Assembly: GCF_900636535.1 (NCBI RefSeq)
Contig: NZ_LR134289.1
Location: 868,001 to 932,000, forward strand
DNA length: 64,000 nucleotides
From: Chryseobacterium gleum
GTDB taxonomy: Bacteria; Bacteroidota; Bacteroidia; Flavobacteriales; Weeksellaceae
Direction: 5' to 3'
Shown here: piece by piece, positions 51,905-61,602 of the stretch
Layout: each line of letters begins with the position of its first letter
How positions within the stretch are numbered: the first letter of the stretch is position 1
Notes under the pieces: generated by a model
What the model saw: only the letters and a program-made list of their open reading frames with translations
The model's database searches: none
Told to the model about the DNA's origin: nothing
Program-made: the position numbers and the translations under genes

Positions 51905-53398
51905 TTAATCAACTCTAATGTACAAATTATAGTCTGTTCCGGAAGGTTTCAGGTGGTAAATTTTTTCTAAAATCTTATTATCGCTTTTCAGATGATCCTT
52001 AACCCGGAATTCCTTCAATAGTTTATAATGGGTTTGATAATATCTTGAATTCTCATTATTGCCCTCATACAGGTTTTTGTAAGAGAGAAGATATTTCGGT
52101 TTTCTTGTTTTTACTGTATTGATCCAATAATTTACTTTATCCTTTTTAATTTCTTCCTGAATCTGTTTATCTACCAATCCCACCTCATCTATCGTTTTTA
52201 ATCCTGAAAAATAAGGAACATATCCTGCCGGCTCAAGCAGAATCCATTGGTTTTTGTCTTTTTCATATTGATTTAAAAAAACACCTATCGTTCTTCTGTA
52301 ATTCCATTCTCCATTTCCTGTAGCAATAGAATGAACGGTTTGAAAAACAAGCATCGGGAAAATATAGAATATAATCAATAAGGACAGCCAAAGATTTCTT
52401 CTCTCCTTCTGCTCCAGTACAAAAATAAGAACGGGAACGAAAAGTAAGATCTGCGGAACCCAGTAATACCAGTCAAATAAGCTTTTTTGAGAAATAAAAA
52501 TAATCTGTTTTACCCATCCGAAGATAAAAATCATCCACAAAAAGTAATTTCTCTTTTCTCTCTGTCTGATCAGATAAATAAAGCAAAGCAGCTCAAAGAT
52601 CAATACAACTATGGTGACAGGGTTAAAATCTCCGGGAACTTTCAGCATTCCCCAGAAGTTTCCGAAACTCTTAAAAAAGTAACCAATATGCTGCTGGATC
52701 GTAAAGTCTTCACTATAAAGTAGCTTTTTTGCCGTAATGGTATTGTTCACCAGTTCACCAAAGTAAAACCAGTTAAAAGCTACTGTTGATAAAACACCCA
52801 GAATTCCGCCAAAAATGTAATTCCATCTGATTTTTCTGTTCCAGAATACATCTACCAGAAATACAATTCCCAGGAATATTACCGTATCGATTCTGGTAAA
52901 CATTATTAAGACCGGAAGAAACGTCAATACCCATTTCTTTCCTTTGTGGAAGCCATAGTATAACAATGACATTTCAAGAAAGAACAAAATTCCATACTCC
53001 ATTCCAAGAATTGAAATTTTAATGGCCGGAGGTAAAATACCGATCAGGAATATGAAGATCACTTTATGCCAGGGGTTTTTAAGCACCAAATGGGACAGCA
53101 ATAAAGTTCCTGTCGTAAACAATATGGAATTAAAAATCAAAAGAGGCTCAATAAAGTTCTCTTTTCCAAAAACAAGGTTGAAAAAATAAGATACAAAAAC
53201 ATACAAATGTGTTGTAGATGCAGAGATTTTGGTATCCCCATTGAACCCGATCACACCATAATCCAACAAATTCTGAGCAACTCTCCAGGTAATAAATGCA
53301 TCTTCCTGGATATAATGTGTCAGTAAAAAAAGGAGTTTAAAAGCAACTGTAGCAATTACGGCATAGATTGGGAACCTGCTATTATTTGTTTCAGCCAT
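51905..53398 (-). CDS. GT-C-like polytopic membrane protein
   Basis: 497 residues with about ten membrane helices (to about residue 345) and a soluble C-terminal part. The first loop has QEDAFITWRVAQNLLDYGVIGFNGDTKISASTTHLY, like the acidic D/E-D loop and following segment of GT-C glycosyltransferases that use polyprenyl-phosphate sugars (mycobacterial AftB-like and relatives). The acceptor is unknown. It lies before the DUF2723 gene, another GT-C-like protein, but beyond that gene's terminator, so the two are probably separate transcripts. Confidence 0.7.
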   Translation of the reverse strand: MAETNNSRFPIYAVIATVAFKLLFLLTHYIQEDAFITWRVAQNLLDYGVIGFNGDTKISASTTHLYVFVSYFFNLVFGKENFIEPLLIFNSILFTTGTLLLSHLVLKNPWHKVIFIFLIGILPPAIKISILGMEYGILFFLEMSLLYYGFHKGKKWVLTFLPVLIMFTRIDTVIFLGIVFLVDVFWNRKIRWNYIFGGILGVLSTVAFNWFYFGELVNNTITAKKLLYSEDFTIQQHIGYFFKSFGNFWGMLKVPGDFNPVTIVVLIFELLCFIYLIRQREKRNYFLWMIFIFGWVKQIIFISQKSLFDWYYWVPQILLFVPVLIFVLEQKERRNLWLSLLIIFYIFPMLVFQTVHSIATGNGEWNYRRTIGVFLNQYEKDKNQWILLEPAGYVPYFSGLKTIDEVGLVDKQIQEEIKKDKVNYWINTVKTRKPKYLLSYKNLYEGNNENSRYYQTHYKLLKEFRVKDHLKSDNKILEKIYHLKPSGTDYNLYIRVD

Positions 53399-53451
53399 TA
53401 TGTATTTTTAGTTTCACAAATATAATCTTAATATTCAGGATTCCCAATAAT

Positions 53452-53479
53452 AAAAAAAACGGAACCGAAGTTCCGTTTT
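53452..53479 (-). terminator. Terminator after the DUF2723 gene
   Basis: A perfect 10-bp stem (53456-53465 with 53470-53479), CGAA loop and an A-run on the left, hence a minus-strand T-run, 10 bases past the stop codon. Confidence 0.9.
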
Positions 53480-53488
53480 AAAGTGTTT

Positions 53489-56400
53489 TTATTTTGTCGC
53501 TTTGATAATCGCGTTCGTGATCTGACTTTCTTTTTCTTTTGAATAAGTAGAATCATAAGGTTCCATGACATCAAATAAGTACTGATAGAATGGCGTGATC
53601 TGCTGTACATTTTCAGACTCTTTCATTGCCTTATCTCTGCCCATTTCCTGAAGATCTTTGATAAACACATTGAACTTCTTATCAATAGGCTCAATGGATT
53701 TTACCAGATAAGCATATGCTTTTTCTTTCTGTCCTATCCTCGTGTAAGCATCTGTTACTGCAGAAACGACAAGAGAATATTCCATAGGTTTTGTTCTCAT
53801 TTGTCTTCTCAGGTAGCTTTGGTCTGCTTTGGAAAGGCTTAAATAATAATCGTATTCTTCAAAGATTCCTTTTTTAAGTACTTCTGCAATCTGAAGACCT
53901 TTCTGCTCCTGCCCTGCAATGATGTATCCTGAAACAATTGAACTTAATGAACGTGGATCATTATATTTCTCTGCCGGAATTTCTTTTGCTGCAAGATCCA
54001 GAATTTCCAATGCTTTAGCTTTCTGTCCGCTTAATGCAAGGGCTGCCGCCGCTCTGCTCGCCGACATTCTGTAGCTGATGATATTAGAAGTTGCCGTTTC
54101 ATCAAAGTGAGCATTTAAGTTTTGAAGTTCCCCCATCTGAAGTTTTTCACCACATTATAAAGAGAATTGGCATCTACTCTTCCCATATCGCCATCAGCTG
54201 TCGGAGGCGTTTGAATAGGAATTAACCTGTAACTGAATCCGTCAAACTGAAGATAATCATTCAGATAGAAAATATTCTCACTGTCATAAATACCTCCTGA
54301 TGAGAAGTTGATAGGACGCTTCCAGTCGAAGTTCGCTAAAAGATCCATTAAAATCAGGTTATTCTTATACAATGTGTTTCCTTTGTAAGTAATCATGATC
54401 TGATTAGCAACATTCGGAAGGTCTTCTTTGTTGATAATCCCAGCTTTTAAAGCATTTTCTTTATTGACAGGAAGAATGAATTTGTTTACCGGAAGGATAT
54501 TGTATTTTTCAAATTTCTCTTCTCCGAAATACATTTTCAACAATTCGTCTTTTTCAGGAGATTTGAATTTGATGAACTCAATCGCCTGTTTCAATGTTAA
54601 AGAATCCTGAGTAAGGTATTTTCTGAAAGACTGGAATTCAGTTTCAGGAGCTCCCTGTTCTTTCAGCATAGAGAATACACCTTCCCAATCTTCTTTCTTC
54701 ATCATATAGATCTGATCGTTTACCCCATCTCTGTAATCTTCATGTGTTAGCTGGCTAGGGATTCCCATCGCATTGTAAGTTCTTCTTTTGATCTGGTCAA
54801 GGTTCCAAGGAGTTGAAGCCAGGGTAAAGTTAACCACCTTTACATCATCTCTGAATCTTTCTGTTTCCTGAATTGCCCAAACCGGATAAGTATCGTTATC
54901 ACCGTACACGAAAAGGATATCGTTTTTCGGTAATGATTTTAAAACGGAATACGCATAATCATACGCTGTATATCGGTTGCTTCTGTCGTGAACGTTGTAG
55001 TTCTGGAAGCCCATCATAAAAGGTACTCCTAATAAAACCACTCCCAGAGCAATGTTGGCTCCGTTTGATTTTACTTTAGATTGCAGGAACCACAAAATTG
55101 CTCCGGCTCCCATACCGATCCAGATGGCAAATGCGTAGAATGAACCTACCATTGCATAGTCTCTTTCTCTCGGCTCAAAAGGCTTTACTCCTGTATAGAA
55201 GATAATTCCTACACTTGTTAAAATGAATAAAGACAACAATGCATAGAATCTTCCGAAGTCTCTGTTTAATTGGAAAAAGAATCCGATTAAACCTAAAATT
55301 AATGGAAGGAAGAAGAATTTCACTGTACTTTCATTCTTAAACTTCGCAGGCATTTTATCCTGGTTTCCTACCACAGCATTATCGATAAAAGGAATTCCGG
55401 AAATCCAGTTTCCTTTTGTACTTTCCATGTTTCCTTCAAGGTCATTCTGTCTTCCTACAAAGTTCCACATCAGATATCTTACAAAGTAATATCCGTTCTG
55501 GAAAGTGATGAAATAATCCATATTCTGAAGAAACGAAGGCTTCTGAACATTGATCAGGTTATAAGGTTTTACCTTCAGATAATCTGAAGCGGTAATCGAT
55601 TTATCTTCATATTTTGCTCTCAGCTCATCAAAGATCTGCTTAGCCTGCGGATTGTCTGCCACATCTTCGTTAGCATAATTGAATGTAAAATCAGGAGCAC
55701 CATACATCGAAATATAGTTCGCCATTACATCCTTATCTTCGTTAAACATTCTCGGCATTAAGCTTACCTGAGACTTGCTGAATACATAGTTGAAACGGTC
55801 TCCGGTTTTTCTATATGTTCCGGTTTTTTCATCTTTTTCGTAGATTTCACCGGTTTTTTGTGTCTTGAAGCTTCCGTCCTCATTTTTCTCAATTCCGTTA
55901 GCATCCAAGAATGCAGTGTAATTCTGCCCGTAAATTGTTGGCCAATCACCGTACTGCTCTCTGTTATAATAATCCAGCATACCAATTGCAGTATCCGGAT
56001 CATTAAGGTTCATCGGCGGATTGGCGTTTGCTCTGATTGGGATAACCATCCAGCAGGAGAATCCGATCATCATAAACACCACAGACAGTGCAGCCGTCTG
56101 ATAGATGTTTCTTTTTGCTTTTCTTGCATACTTGATTAAGAAATAGCAGATCACTACCATCAAAACAAAAGCAGCAATTGTTCCGGAGTGAAAAGGAAGT
56201 CCAAGACCATTCACGAAGAAAATCTCAAGTCTTCCGAACATCGTCATAATCAGAGGGAAAATAATTTTGAAAACAATAATCAAAATTCCCAATGTGATAA
56301 GGTTTGCCCAGATAAAGTTTTTCCAGGTAAACTTATAATTTCTTGCATAATATACCAGACATACTGCAGGGATCGCCAGCATACACATCATATGCACTCC

Positions 56401-56973
56401 CACAGAAAGTCCTAAAACGAAGAAAATAAGAATGATCCATCTTTCACTGTTTCCCGCTTTATACTCATTCTCCCATTTGGTGATCAACCAGACCAAAAGC
56501 GCGATAAACATAGAAGCCATAGAATAAACCTCTCCCTCTACTGCTGAGAACCAGAATGTATCTGAGAACGTAAAGCAAAGTGCTCCTACTGCTCCGGCAA
56601 ATAAAATAGAGATTTCCTGATGTTTCGTAATTTCTTCAAAATCTTTGTTCAAAAGTCTTCTCACAAAGTGGGTAATCGTCCAGAACAAAAATAAAATAGT
56701 CAGCGCACTGAACAATGCAGACATCGCGTTGATCACGATGGAGTAATTTTCGCCTTTCCCTAATGCAAAAATGGCTGCCACGGCACCCACTATCTGAAAT
56801 AAAGCAGCTCCGGGAGCGTGCGTTACTTCGAGTTTTACTGCAGAAGAAATGTACTCGCCACAATCCCAGAAACTGAAATTGGGTTCTATGGTGGACAAGT
56901 ACGTGAAAAACGCAATGACGAAAATCACCCATCCTGAGACGGTGTTCCATTGCCTAAAAGTCCAATTTTTCAT
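53489..56973 (-). pseudogene. DUF2723 (GT117-like) membrane protein split by a one-base frameshift
   Basis: From ATG 56973 a 952-codon frame ends at 54115 after VVKNFRWGNFKT. A second frame covering the family's C-terminal part (ELQNLNAHFDETATSN... to NAIIKATK) ends at 53489 and overlaps the first. The shift is at a run of five G on the minus strand (about 54132-54136, TGGGGGA). With six G the text becomes FRWGELQNLNAHFDE and the protein is about 1161 residues, the normal length in Flavobacteriia. The N-terminus (FFTYLSTIEPNFSFWDCGEYISSAVKLEVTHAPG) is the DUF2723 domain with about 13 helices; the C-terminus is helical and TPR-like. Probably an intact gene with a sequence error, otherwise a recent mutation. 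Confidence 0.82.
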
Positions 56974-57157
56974 AGTATTAAATCAATTATGCGAAAATAA
57001 GGCTTTTATCTTATTTTATGCGGGTTTTAACAAAATTTAAAAATTTTGGCGTAGTATTTGCGATTATACTCGTGTCAAAACTGAAAATACGAAAATAATT
57101 TTTTACAAACTATGCCCTAGAAATCAAACAAAAGTTTAGTAATTATTTATTTTTTTG

Positions 57158-57165
57158 TATTTTTG
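57158..57165 (+). promoter_or_regulatory. -7 element TATTTTTG before the cysteate-synthase-like gene
   Basis: A perfect TAnnTTTG 31 bases before the ATG. No clear -33 TTG. Confidence 0.5.
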
Positions 57166-57195
57166 CAGTCAGATTTTTATTGAAAATAACAAATA

Positions 57196-58233
57196 ATGAG
57201 TAATGTTTACGATAATATCCTTGGCCTGATAGGACATACTCCTATGGTGAAGCTAAATACTGTTACAAAAGATATTCCAGCAACCGTTTATGCCAAGTTA
57301 GAATCATATAATCCTGGACATTCCACCAAAGACCGAATCGCACTTCATATTATAGAGAACGCAGAGAAAAAAGGCCTTTTAAAAGAAGATTCTGTAGTTG
57401 TAGAAACTACTTCCGGTAATACCGGGTTTTCTATTGCGATGGTATGTATCATTAAGGGATATAAATGTATTCTTGCAGTAAGTGATAAAACAAAACCCGA
57501 AAAAATTGCTTACCTGAAAGCATTGGGAGCGACGGTGTATATATGTCCGGCCAATGTACCGGCTGATGATCCCAGATCATATTATGAAGTAGCTAAAAGA
57601 ATCGCTAAGGAAACTCCTAATTCTATTTACATCAATCAATATTTTAACGAGCTTAATATTGATGCACATTATCAGACAACAGGTCCTGAGATCTGGGAAC
57701 AGACACAAGGTAAGATCACTCACCTTTTTGCCTGTACAGGAACTGGTGGAACATTATCAGGTTCGGCGAAGTTTCTGAAGGAAAAAAATCCGGATATCAA
57801 GATCATCGGAGTTGATGCAGATGGTTCTATTCTAAAGAGCTATCACGAGACAGGAGAAATTCACAAAGAAGATGTACATCCTTATCAGATTGAGGGAATG
57901 GGTAAAAACCTGATCCCTTCTGCCCTGCTTTTTGACAAGGTAGATGAGTTTGTAAGGGTAAATGATGAAATGTCTGCCTACAGAACCCGCGAAATTGCTT
58001 TAAAAGAAGCGATCATGGGTGGCTACACTACCGGAGCTGTAACACAGGGACTAATGCAGTATGCCCAGTCTCATGAACTTACAGAAAACGACCTGGTTGT
58101 TTTAATTTATCCTGACCATGGCTCAAGATACATCACTAAAGTATACAGTGATAAATGGATGGCTGAACAGGGATTTGTCAACAACTGTGTTCACAACTAT
58201 GACGAAGTTTTCAAAACGGAGTTTATCAAATAA
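57196..58233 (+). CDS. Cysteine-synthase-family PLP enzyme, probable cysteate synthase
   Basis: 345 residues of the cysteine synthase/cystathionine beta-synthase fold: IGHTPMVKL, NPGHSTKDRIA with the Schiff-base Lys45, TSGNTG (72-77) and FACTGTGGTLSG (phosphate loop). The first substrate loop reads HST instead of the usual S-V-K-D of O-acetylserine enzymes, leaving the reaction open. The next gene encodes an alpha-oxoamine-synthase relative. Together they match the first two steps of sulfonolipid (capnine/sulfobacin) synthesis, where cysteate is made from phosphoserine and sulfite; this assignment is by context. Confidence 0.78.
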   Translation: MSNVYDNILGLIGHTPMVKLNTVTKDIPATVYAKLESYNPGHSTKDRIALHIIENAEKKGLLKEDSVVVETTSGNTGFSIAMVCIIKGYKCILAVSDKTKPEKIAYLKALGATVYICPANVPADDPRSYYEVAKRIAKETPNSIYINQYFNELNIDAHYQTTGPEIWEQTQGKITHLFACTGTGGTLSGSAKFLKEKNPDIKIIGVDADGSILKSYHETGEIHKEDVHPYQIEGMGKNLIPSALLFDKVDEFVRVNDEMSAYRTREIALKEAIMGGYTTGAVTQGLMQYAQSHELTENDLVVLIYPDHGSRYITKVYSDKWMAEQGFVNNCVHNYDEVFKTEFIK

Positions 58234-58260
58234 GAACGAATAAAATCACGATACAAATAA

Positions 58261-58300
58261 ATAAAGCCTTTTGCGTATTCAGACAAAAAAGGCTTTATTA
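58261..58300 (+). terminator. Hairpin between the two PLP enzyme genes
   Basis: ATAAAGCCTTTT (58261-58272) pairs with AAAAGGCTTTAT (58287-58298). Only a weak T-run follows, so it may attenuate rather than stop transcription. Confidence 0.6.
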
Positions 58301-58318
58301 CTTAAAAATTACGATACA

Positions 58319-59593
58319 ATGTTGGATATTTTTGAAAGAATAAAAGAAAATCCAGGACCACTTGGACAATTTGCAGATTATGGTGAAGGCTATTTTATTT
58401 TCCCAAGATTAGAGGGACCTATCGGCCCTAGAATGCAGTTTCAGGGTAGAGAAGTAATTTTCTGGAGTGCCAATGACTATTTAGGGCTGTGTAATCATCC
58501 TGAAGTAATTGAAGCGGATGCAAAAGCGGCGGCTGAATATGGAATGTTCTACCCGATGGGAGCAAGAGCAATGTCCGGAGAAACAGACCAGCACCTTCAG
58601 CTGGAAAGAGAATTGGCAGACTTCGTAAAAAAAGAATCAGCATATTTATTGAACTTCGGTTACCAGGGAATGGTTTCTACTATTGATGCCCTGGTAAGCA
58701 GAAATGATGTAATTGTTTATGATATGGATTCTCATGCCTGCATCGTGGATGGAGTAAGACTTCATTCAGGTAAAAGATTTACCTATAAGCACAACGATAT
58801 GGCAAGTCTTGAGAAAAACCTTCAGAGAGCAACTAAGGTAGCTGAAGAAACAGGAGGAGGTATTCTTGTGATTACAGAAGGGGTTTTCGGGATGAGAGGC
58901 CAGCAGGGAAAAATCAAAGAGATCTGCGACCTTAAGTCAAAATACCAGTTCAGATTATTGGTAGATGATGCTCATGGTTTCGGAACACTTGGTAAAACAG
59001 GTGCCGGTGTGGGTGAAGAGCAGGATTGCAACGATCAGATTGATGTGTATTTCTCTACTTTTGCCAAATCAATGGCTGGTTTCGGAGCATTCCTTGCGGG
59101 TGACAAAGAAATCATCAGATATCTGAAATTCAACCTGAGATCACAAATCTTCGCAAAATCCCTTACCATGCCAATGGTGATCGGAGGTCTGAAAAGACTG
59201 GAACTGTTGAGATCAAGACCTGAGATCAAAGCTAAACTTTGGGAGAATGTTTACAAGCTACAGAACGGACTTAAAGAAAGAGGATTCAATATTGGAGACA
59301 CCAATACTTGTGTAACTCCGGTAATGATGCAGGGTACTCCGGTAGAGGCTACTCTATTGGTTAAGGATTTAAGAGAGAATTACGGTATCTTCACCTCTGT
59401 GGTGGTATATCCGGTCATTCCGAAGGGAATGATTCTTTTAAGACTTATTCCTACCGCTTCTCATACAGATGCAGAGATTAATGAAACTCTGGCAGCATTT
59501 GAAGCAATTCATGATAAATTAGTAGGTGGCTACTACAAAGAGCAGGAACAAAAATTACTGCAGGAACAGGGATTAAGTTTTAAACCGATTTAA
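58319..59593 (+). CDS. Alpha-oxoamine synthase family acyltransferase, probable cysteate acyltransferase
   Basis: 424 residues from ATG 58319; the in-frame TTG at 58271 lies inside the preceding hairpin and is rejected. The AOS/serine palmitoyltransferase fold is clear: FWSANDYLGLCNHPEVIEA, GARAMSGETDQHLQLE, DMDSHACIVDG, LLVDDAHGFG (216-222) and YFSTFAKSMAGFGAFLAG with the Schiff-base Lys250. In Flavobacteriia this subgroup (about 420 residues, starting MLDIFERIKENPGP) includes the cysteate fatty-acyl transferase that starts capnine synthesis. Serine or glycine as substrate cannot be excluded. The cysteate-synthase-like gene upstream supports the sulfonolipid reading. Confidence 0.82.
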   Translation: MLDIFERIKENPGPLGQFADYGEGYFIFPRLEGPIGPRMQFQGREVIFWSANDYLGLCNHPEVIEADAKAAAEYGMFYPMGARAMSGETDQHLQLERELADFVKKESAYLLNFGYQGMVSTIDALVSRNDVIVYDMDSHACIVDGVRLHSGKRFTYKHNDMASLEKNLQRATKVAEETGGGILVITEGVFGMRGQQGKIKEICDLKSKYQFRLLVDDAHGFGTLGKTGAGVGEEQDCNDQIDVYFSTFAKSMAGFGAFLAGDKEIIRYLKFNLRSQIFAKSLTMPMVIGGLKRLELLRSRPEIKAKLWENVYKLQNGLKERGFNIGDTNTCVTPVMMQGTPVEATLLVKDLRENYGIFTSVVVYPVIPKGMILLRLIPTASHTDAEINETLAAFEAIHDKLVGGYYKEQEQKLLQEQGLSFKPI

Positions 59594-59609
59594 TTCATCA
59601 AAATAAAAG

Positions 59610-59639
59610 AAAGCCACTGAATCAATCAGTGGCTTTTTT
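59610..59639 (+). terminator. Rho-independent terminator
   Basis: A perfect 10-bp stem (59611-59620 with 59626-59635), ATCAA loop and T-run. Confidence 0.92.
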
Positions 59640-59660
59640 GTTTAATAACTATAAAAGCAC

Positions 59661-60539
59661 ATGAAACTTAGAGGTTACGCACTGGGAATTCTGTCGGCTG
59701 TTTCATATGGCCTGATTCCGATTTTTATCCTGCCTGTTAAGCAGGCCCACTTTTCAATGGATATTACGCTGTTTTACAGATTTTTCTTTTCGGCTTTAAT
59801 GGTGGGAGGATATCTCGTGTATTCCAAAGAAAGTTTTAAAATCAATAAAAGAGAAGCCTTAATACTGGCTGTTCTTGGAGTTTGCTATGCTCTTTCTTCG
59901 GAGTTTCTGTTTTTGGGATATGATTTCCTTACGCCAGGAATTGCTTCTACCGTTTTATTTATTTACCCTGTTATTGTTGCATTGCTTATGTTTTTCTTCT
60001 ATAAAGAGAAACTGGCAAAATTATCAATAGTTTCTTTACTTCTTGCTTTTGCCGGGGTTATTGTTTTATGCTTAAAAGGCAACGGGCTGGAAATCAATTT
60101 TACAGGATTGGGAATTGTGATGCTCAGTTCACTTTTTTATGCTCTGTATATGGTGATTGTCAACAAATCAAACATTAAGGTTTCAGGGTTTAAACTCACC
60201 TTCTATTCTATGTTTTTCACCTCCATGTTCTTTATGAGCAAAGCTGCAATGGCTGAGGCATCCTTCGTTATTCCTTCTGCAGAGATTTTCATTAACTTTT
60301 TCATTTTTGCATTTCTCACAACGGTAATCTCCAGTCTTTGTCTTGTATATGCTATTAAATATATCGGATCAACCCCTGTCGCTATTCTGGGGGCGCTGGA
60401 ACCGGTTGTAGCTGTTTTGATCAGTGTCCTGATATTTCATGAAAAATTCACCAATAACTTATTGATCGGAATTACACTAATCCTCTTAGGGGTTACTTTA
60501 AATGTAATTACGGATCGTAAAAATCTGAATCATGCCTAA
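59661..60539 (+). CDS. EamA/DMT family transporter
   Basis: 292 residues, ten hydrophobic helices in two EamA repeats (about 5-135 and 148-285). Typical second-repeat motif: YAIKYIGSTPVAILGALEPVVAVLISVLIFHEK. The substrate is unknown. It follows the acyltransferase gene behind a strong terminator and is probably transcribed separately. It is not a close copy of the EamA gene near 19 kb. Confidence 0.9.
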   Translation: MKLRGYALGILSAVSYGLIPIFILPVKQAHFSMDITLFYRFFFSALMVGGYLVYSKESFKINKREALILAVLGVCYALSSEFLFLGYDFLTPGIASTVLFIYPVIVALLMFFFYKEKLAKLSIVSLLLAFAGVIVLCLKGNGLEINFTGLGIVMLSSLFYALYMVIVNKSNIKVSGFKLTFYSMFFTSMFFMSKAAMAEASFVIPSAEIFINFFIFAFLTTVISSLCLVYAIKYIGSTPVAILGALEPVVAVLISVLIFHEKFTNNLLIGITLILLGVTLNVITDRKNLNHA

Positions 60540-60729
60540 ACTGAAATGTTATCAATAAGGACCATATCATTCAAATAAAAAGTAGCTATTTGTATCTATT
60601 ATCTGATTGAAAAAATTCAACAATTCATTACACCCTCTGGTATAACAAAATTTATCTGACTATATTGCATAGGTCTATTGATAGGTGTTCCCCTTCTATA
60701 ACAGATAAATGCATTGATTATAAAAGCCT

Positions 60730-61491
60730 ATGAAAGAGTTGCAGAAACTTACTAAAGATCAGTTATATAGTAGAATTAAAGAGAAATCAGAAAACTTATA
60801 CAACGTCACCCGTGAAGCTCTTGAAAATAATTTTTTCAATGAAAGCACTTTAGATGAAGAAAGCATTGCTGAATTTCTTGAAATGCTGGATGATGAAATT
60901 GCAGAAAAAATAAAAGAAGCCTCTCTGCAAACCAATCATGAAAATGATGTCCCCGAAATTGTCCTCACAGAAAGTGAAAACAATACATCTCTCGAACTGA
61001 TTACCAAAGAAGGCGAAGGATATAAAATTGTTCTCATAGAAGGTGATCTTCATTTATCCGGAAAACTATATGTTGAAGACTATATAGTTCTTATTGTAAC
61101 CGGTAATATAGAGGCAGAAAATATAATCATCAACGGTTCTTTATACTGTTCAGGAACCATTACTGCCAGAGTATTGTTCGGAGCGTCTGGTAATGATAAT
61201 GAAACCTATACCGGAGGCAGTATTATGACCGCACTTATTGCAGAAAACGGGCATTACACTGTAGCTGAAGGAAATATTTACTCCAGATATTTAATCAGCT
61301 TTCATAATGAAATAACCGGGAAAACCGGAAAATTCATTGAGAATATCAGCCTGGAAAAACCCAGTGAAATGGTATTGTTGAATCCTGCGATTCTTGATCA
61401 GGACGGATATTTCGATGAAGATGCTTTTTTAAGCTTTATTGAAAATAGTGCTCCGGATCACTTATTTATTAAACCGGCTGATTTGTTTTGA
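60730..61491 (+). CDS. Bactofilin-like beta-helix protein
   Basis: 253 residues. The first about 75 are helical and acidic (FLEMLDDEIAEKIKEASL); about 90-200 have short regularly spaced hydrophobic strands, VLIEGDLHLSGKLYVEDYIVLIVTGNIEAENIIINGSLYCSGTITARVLFG, the pattern of polymer-forming (bactofilin-type) right-handed beta-helices. No signal or membrane segment. Family assignment is by pattern only and the role is unknown; YncE-like or polymer-forming proteins of similar look occur in Gram-negative bacteria next to unrelated genes. Confidence 0.6.
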   Translation: MKELQKLTKDQLYSRIKEKSENLYNVTREALENNFFNESTLDEESIAEFLEMLDDEIAEKIKEASLQTNHENDVPEIVLTESENNTSLELITKEGEGYKIVLIEGDLHLSGKLYVEDYIVLIVTGNIEAENIIINGSLYCSGTITARVLFGASGNDNETYTGGSIMTALIAENGHYTVAEGNIYSRYLISFHNEITGKTGKFIENISLEKPSEMVLLNPAILDQDGYFDEDAFLSFIENSAPDHLFIKPADLF

Positions 61492-61581
61492 GACAGAAAT
61501 TGCAATAAGCCGGAACTCTAAAGACTTTTCCTCACTGTTTATAATCAGGGGGAAAAATTTTTTTCTAAAAAAACTTTGGAA

Positions 61582-61589
61582 TAACTTTG
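61582..61589 (+). promoter_or_regulatory. -7 element TAACTTTG before the radical SAM gene
   Basis: A perfect TAnnTTTG 13 bases before the TTG start codon, implying a very short leader. Confidence 0.5.
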
Positions 61590-61602
61590 CAAAAATTTTC
61601 TG

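Noticed and set aside
58271..58318. N-terminal extension of the acyltransferase from TTG
   Set aside because: The start would lie inside the preceding hairpin and the extra residues do not match the family; ATG 58319 gives the usual N-terminus.
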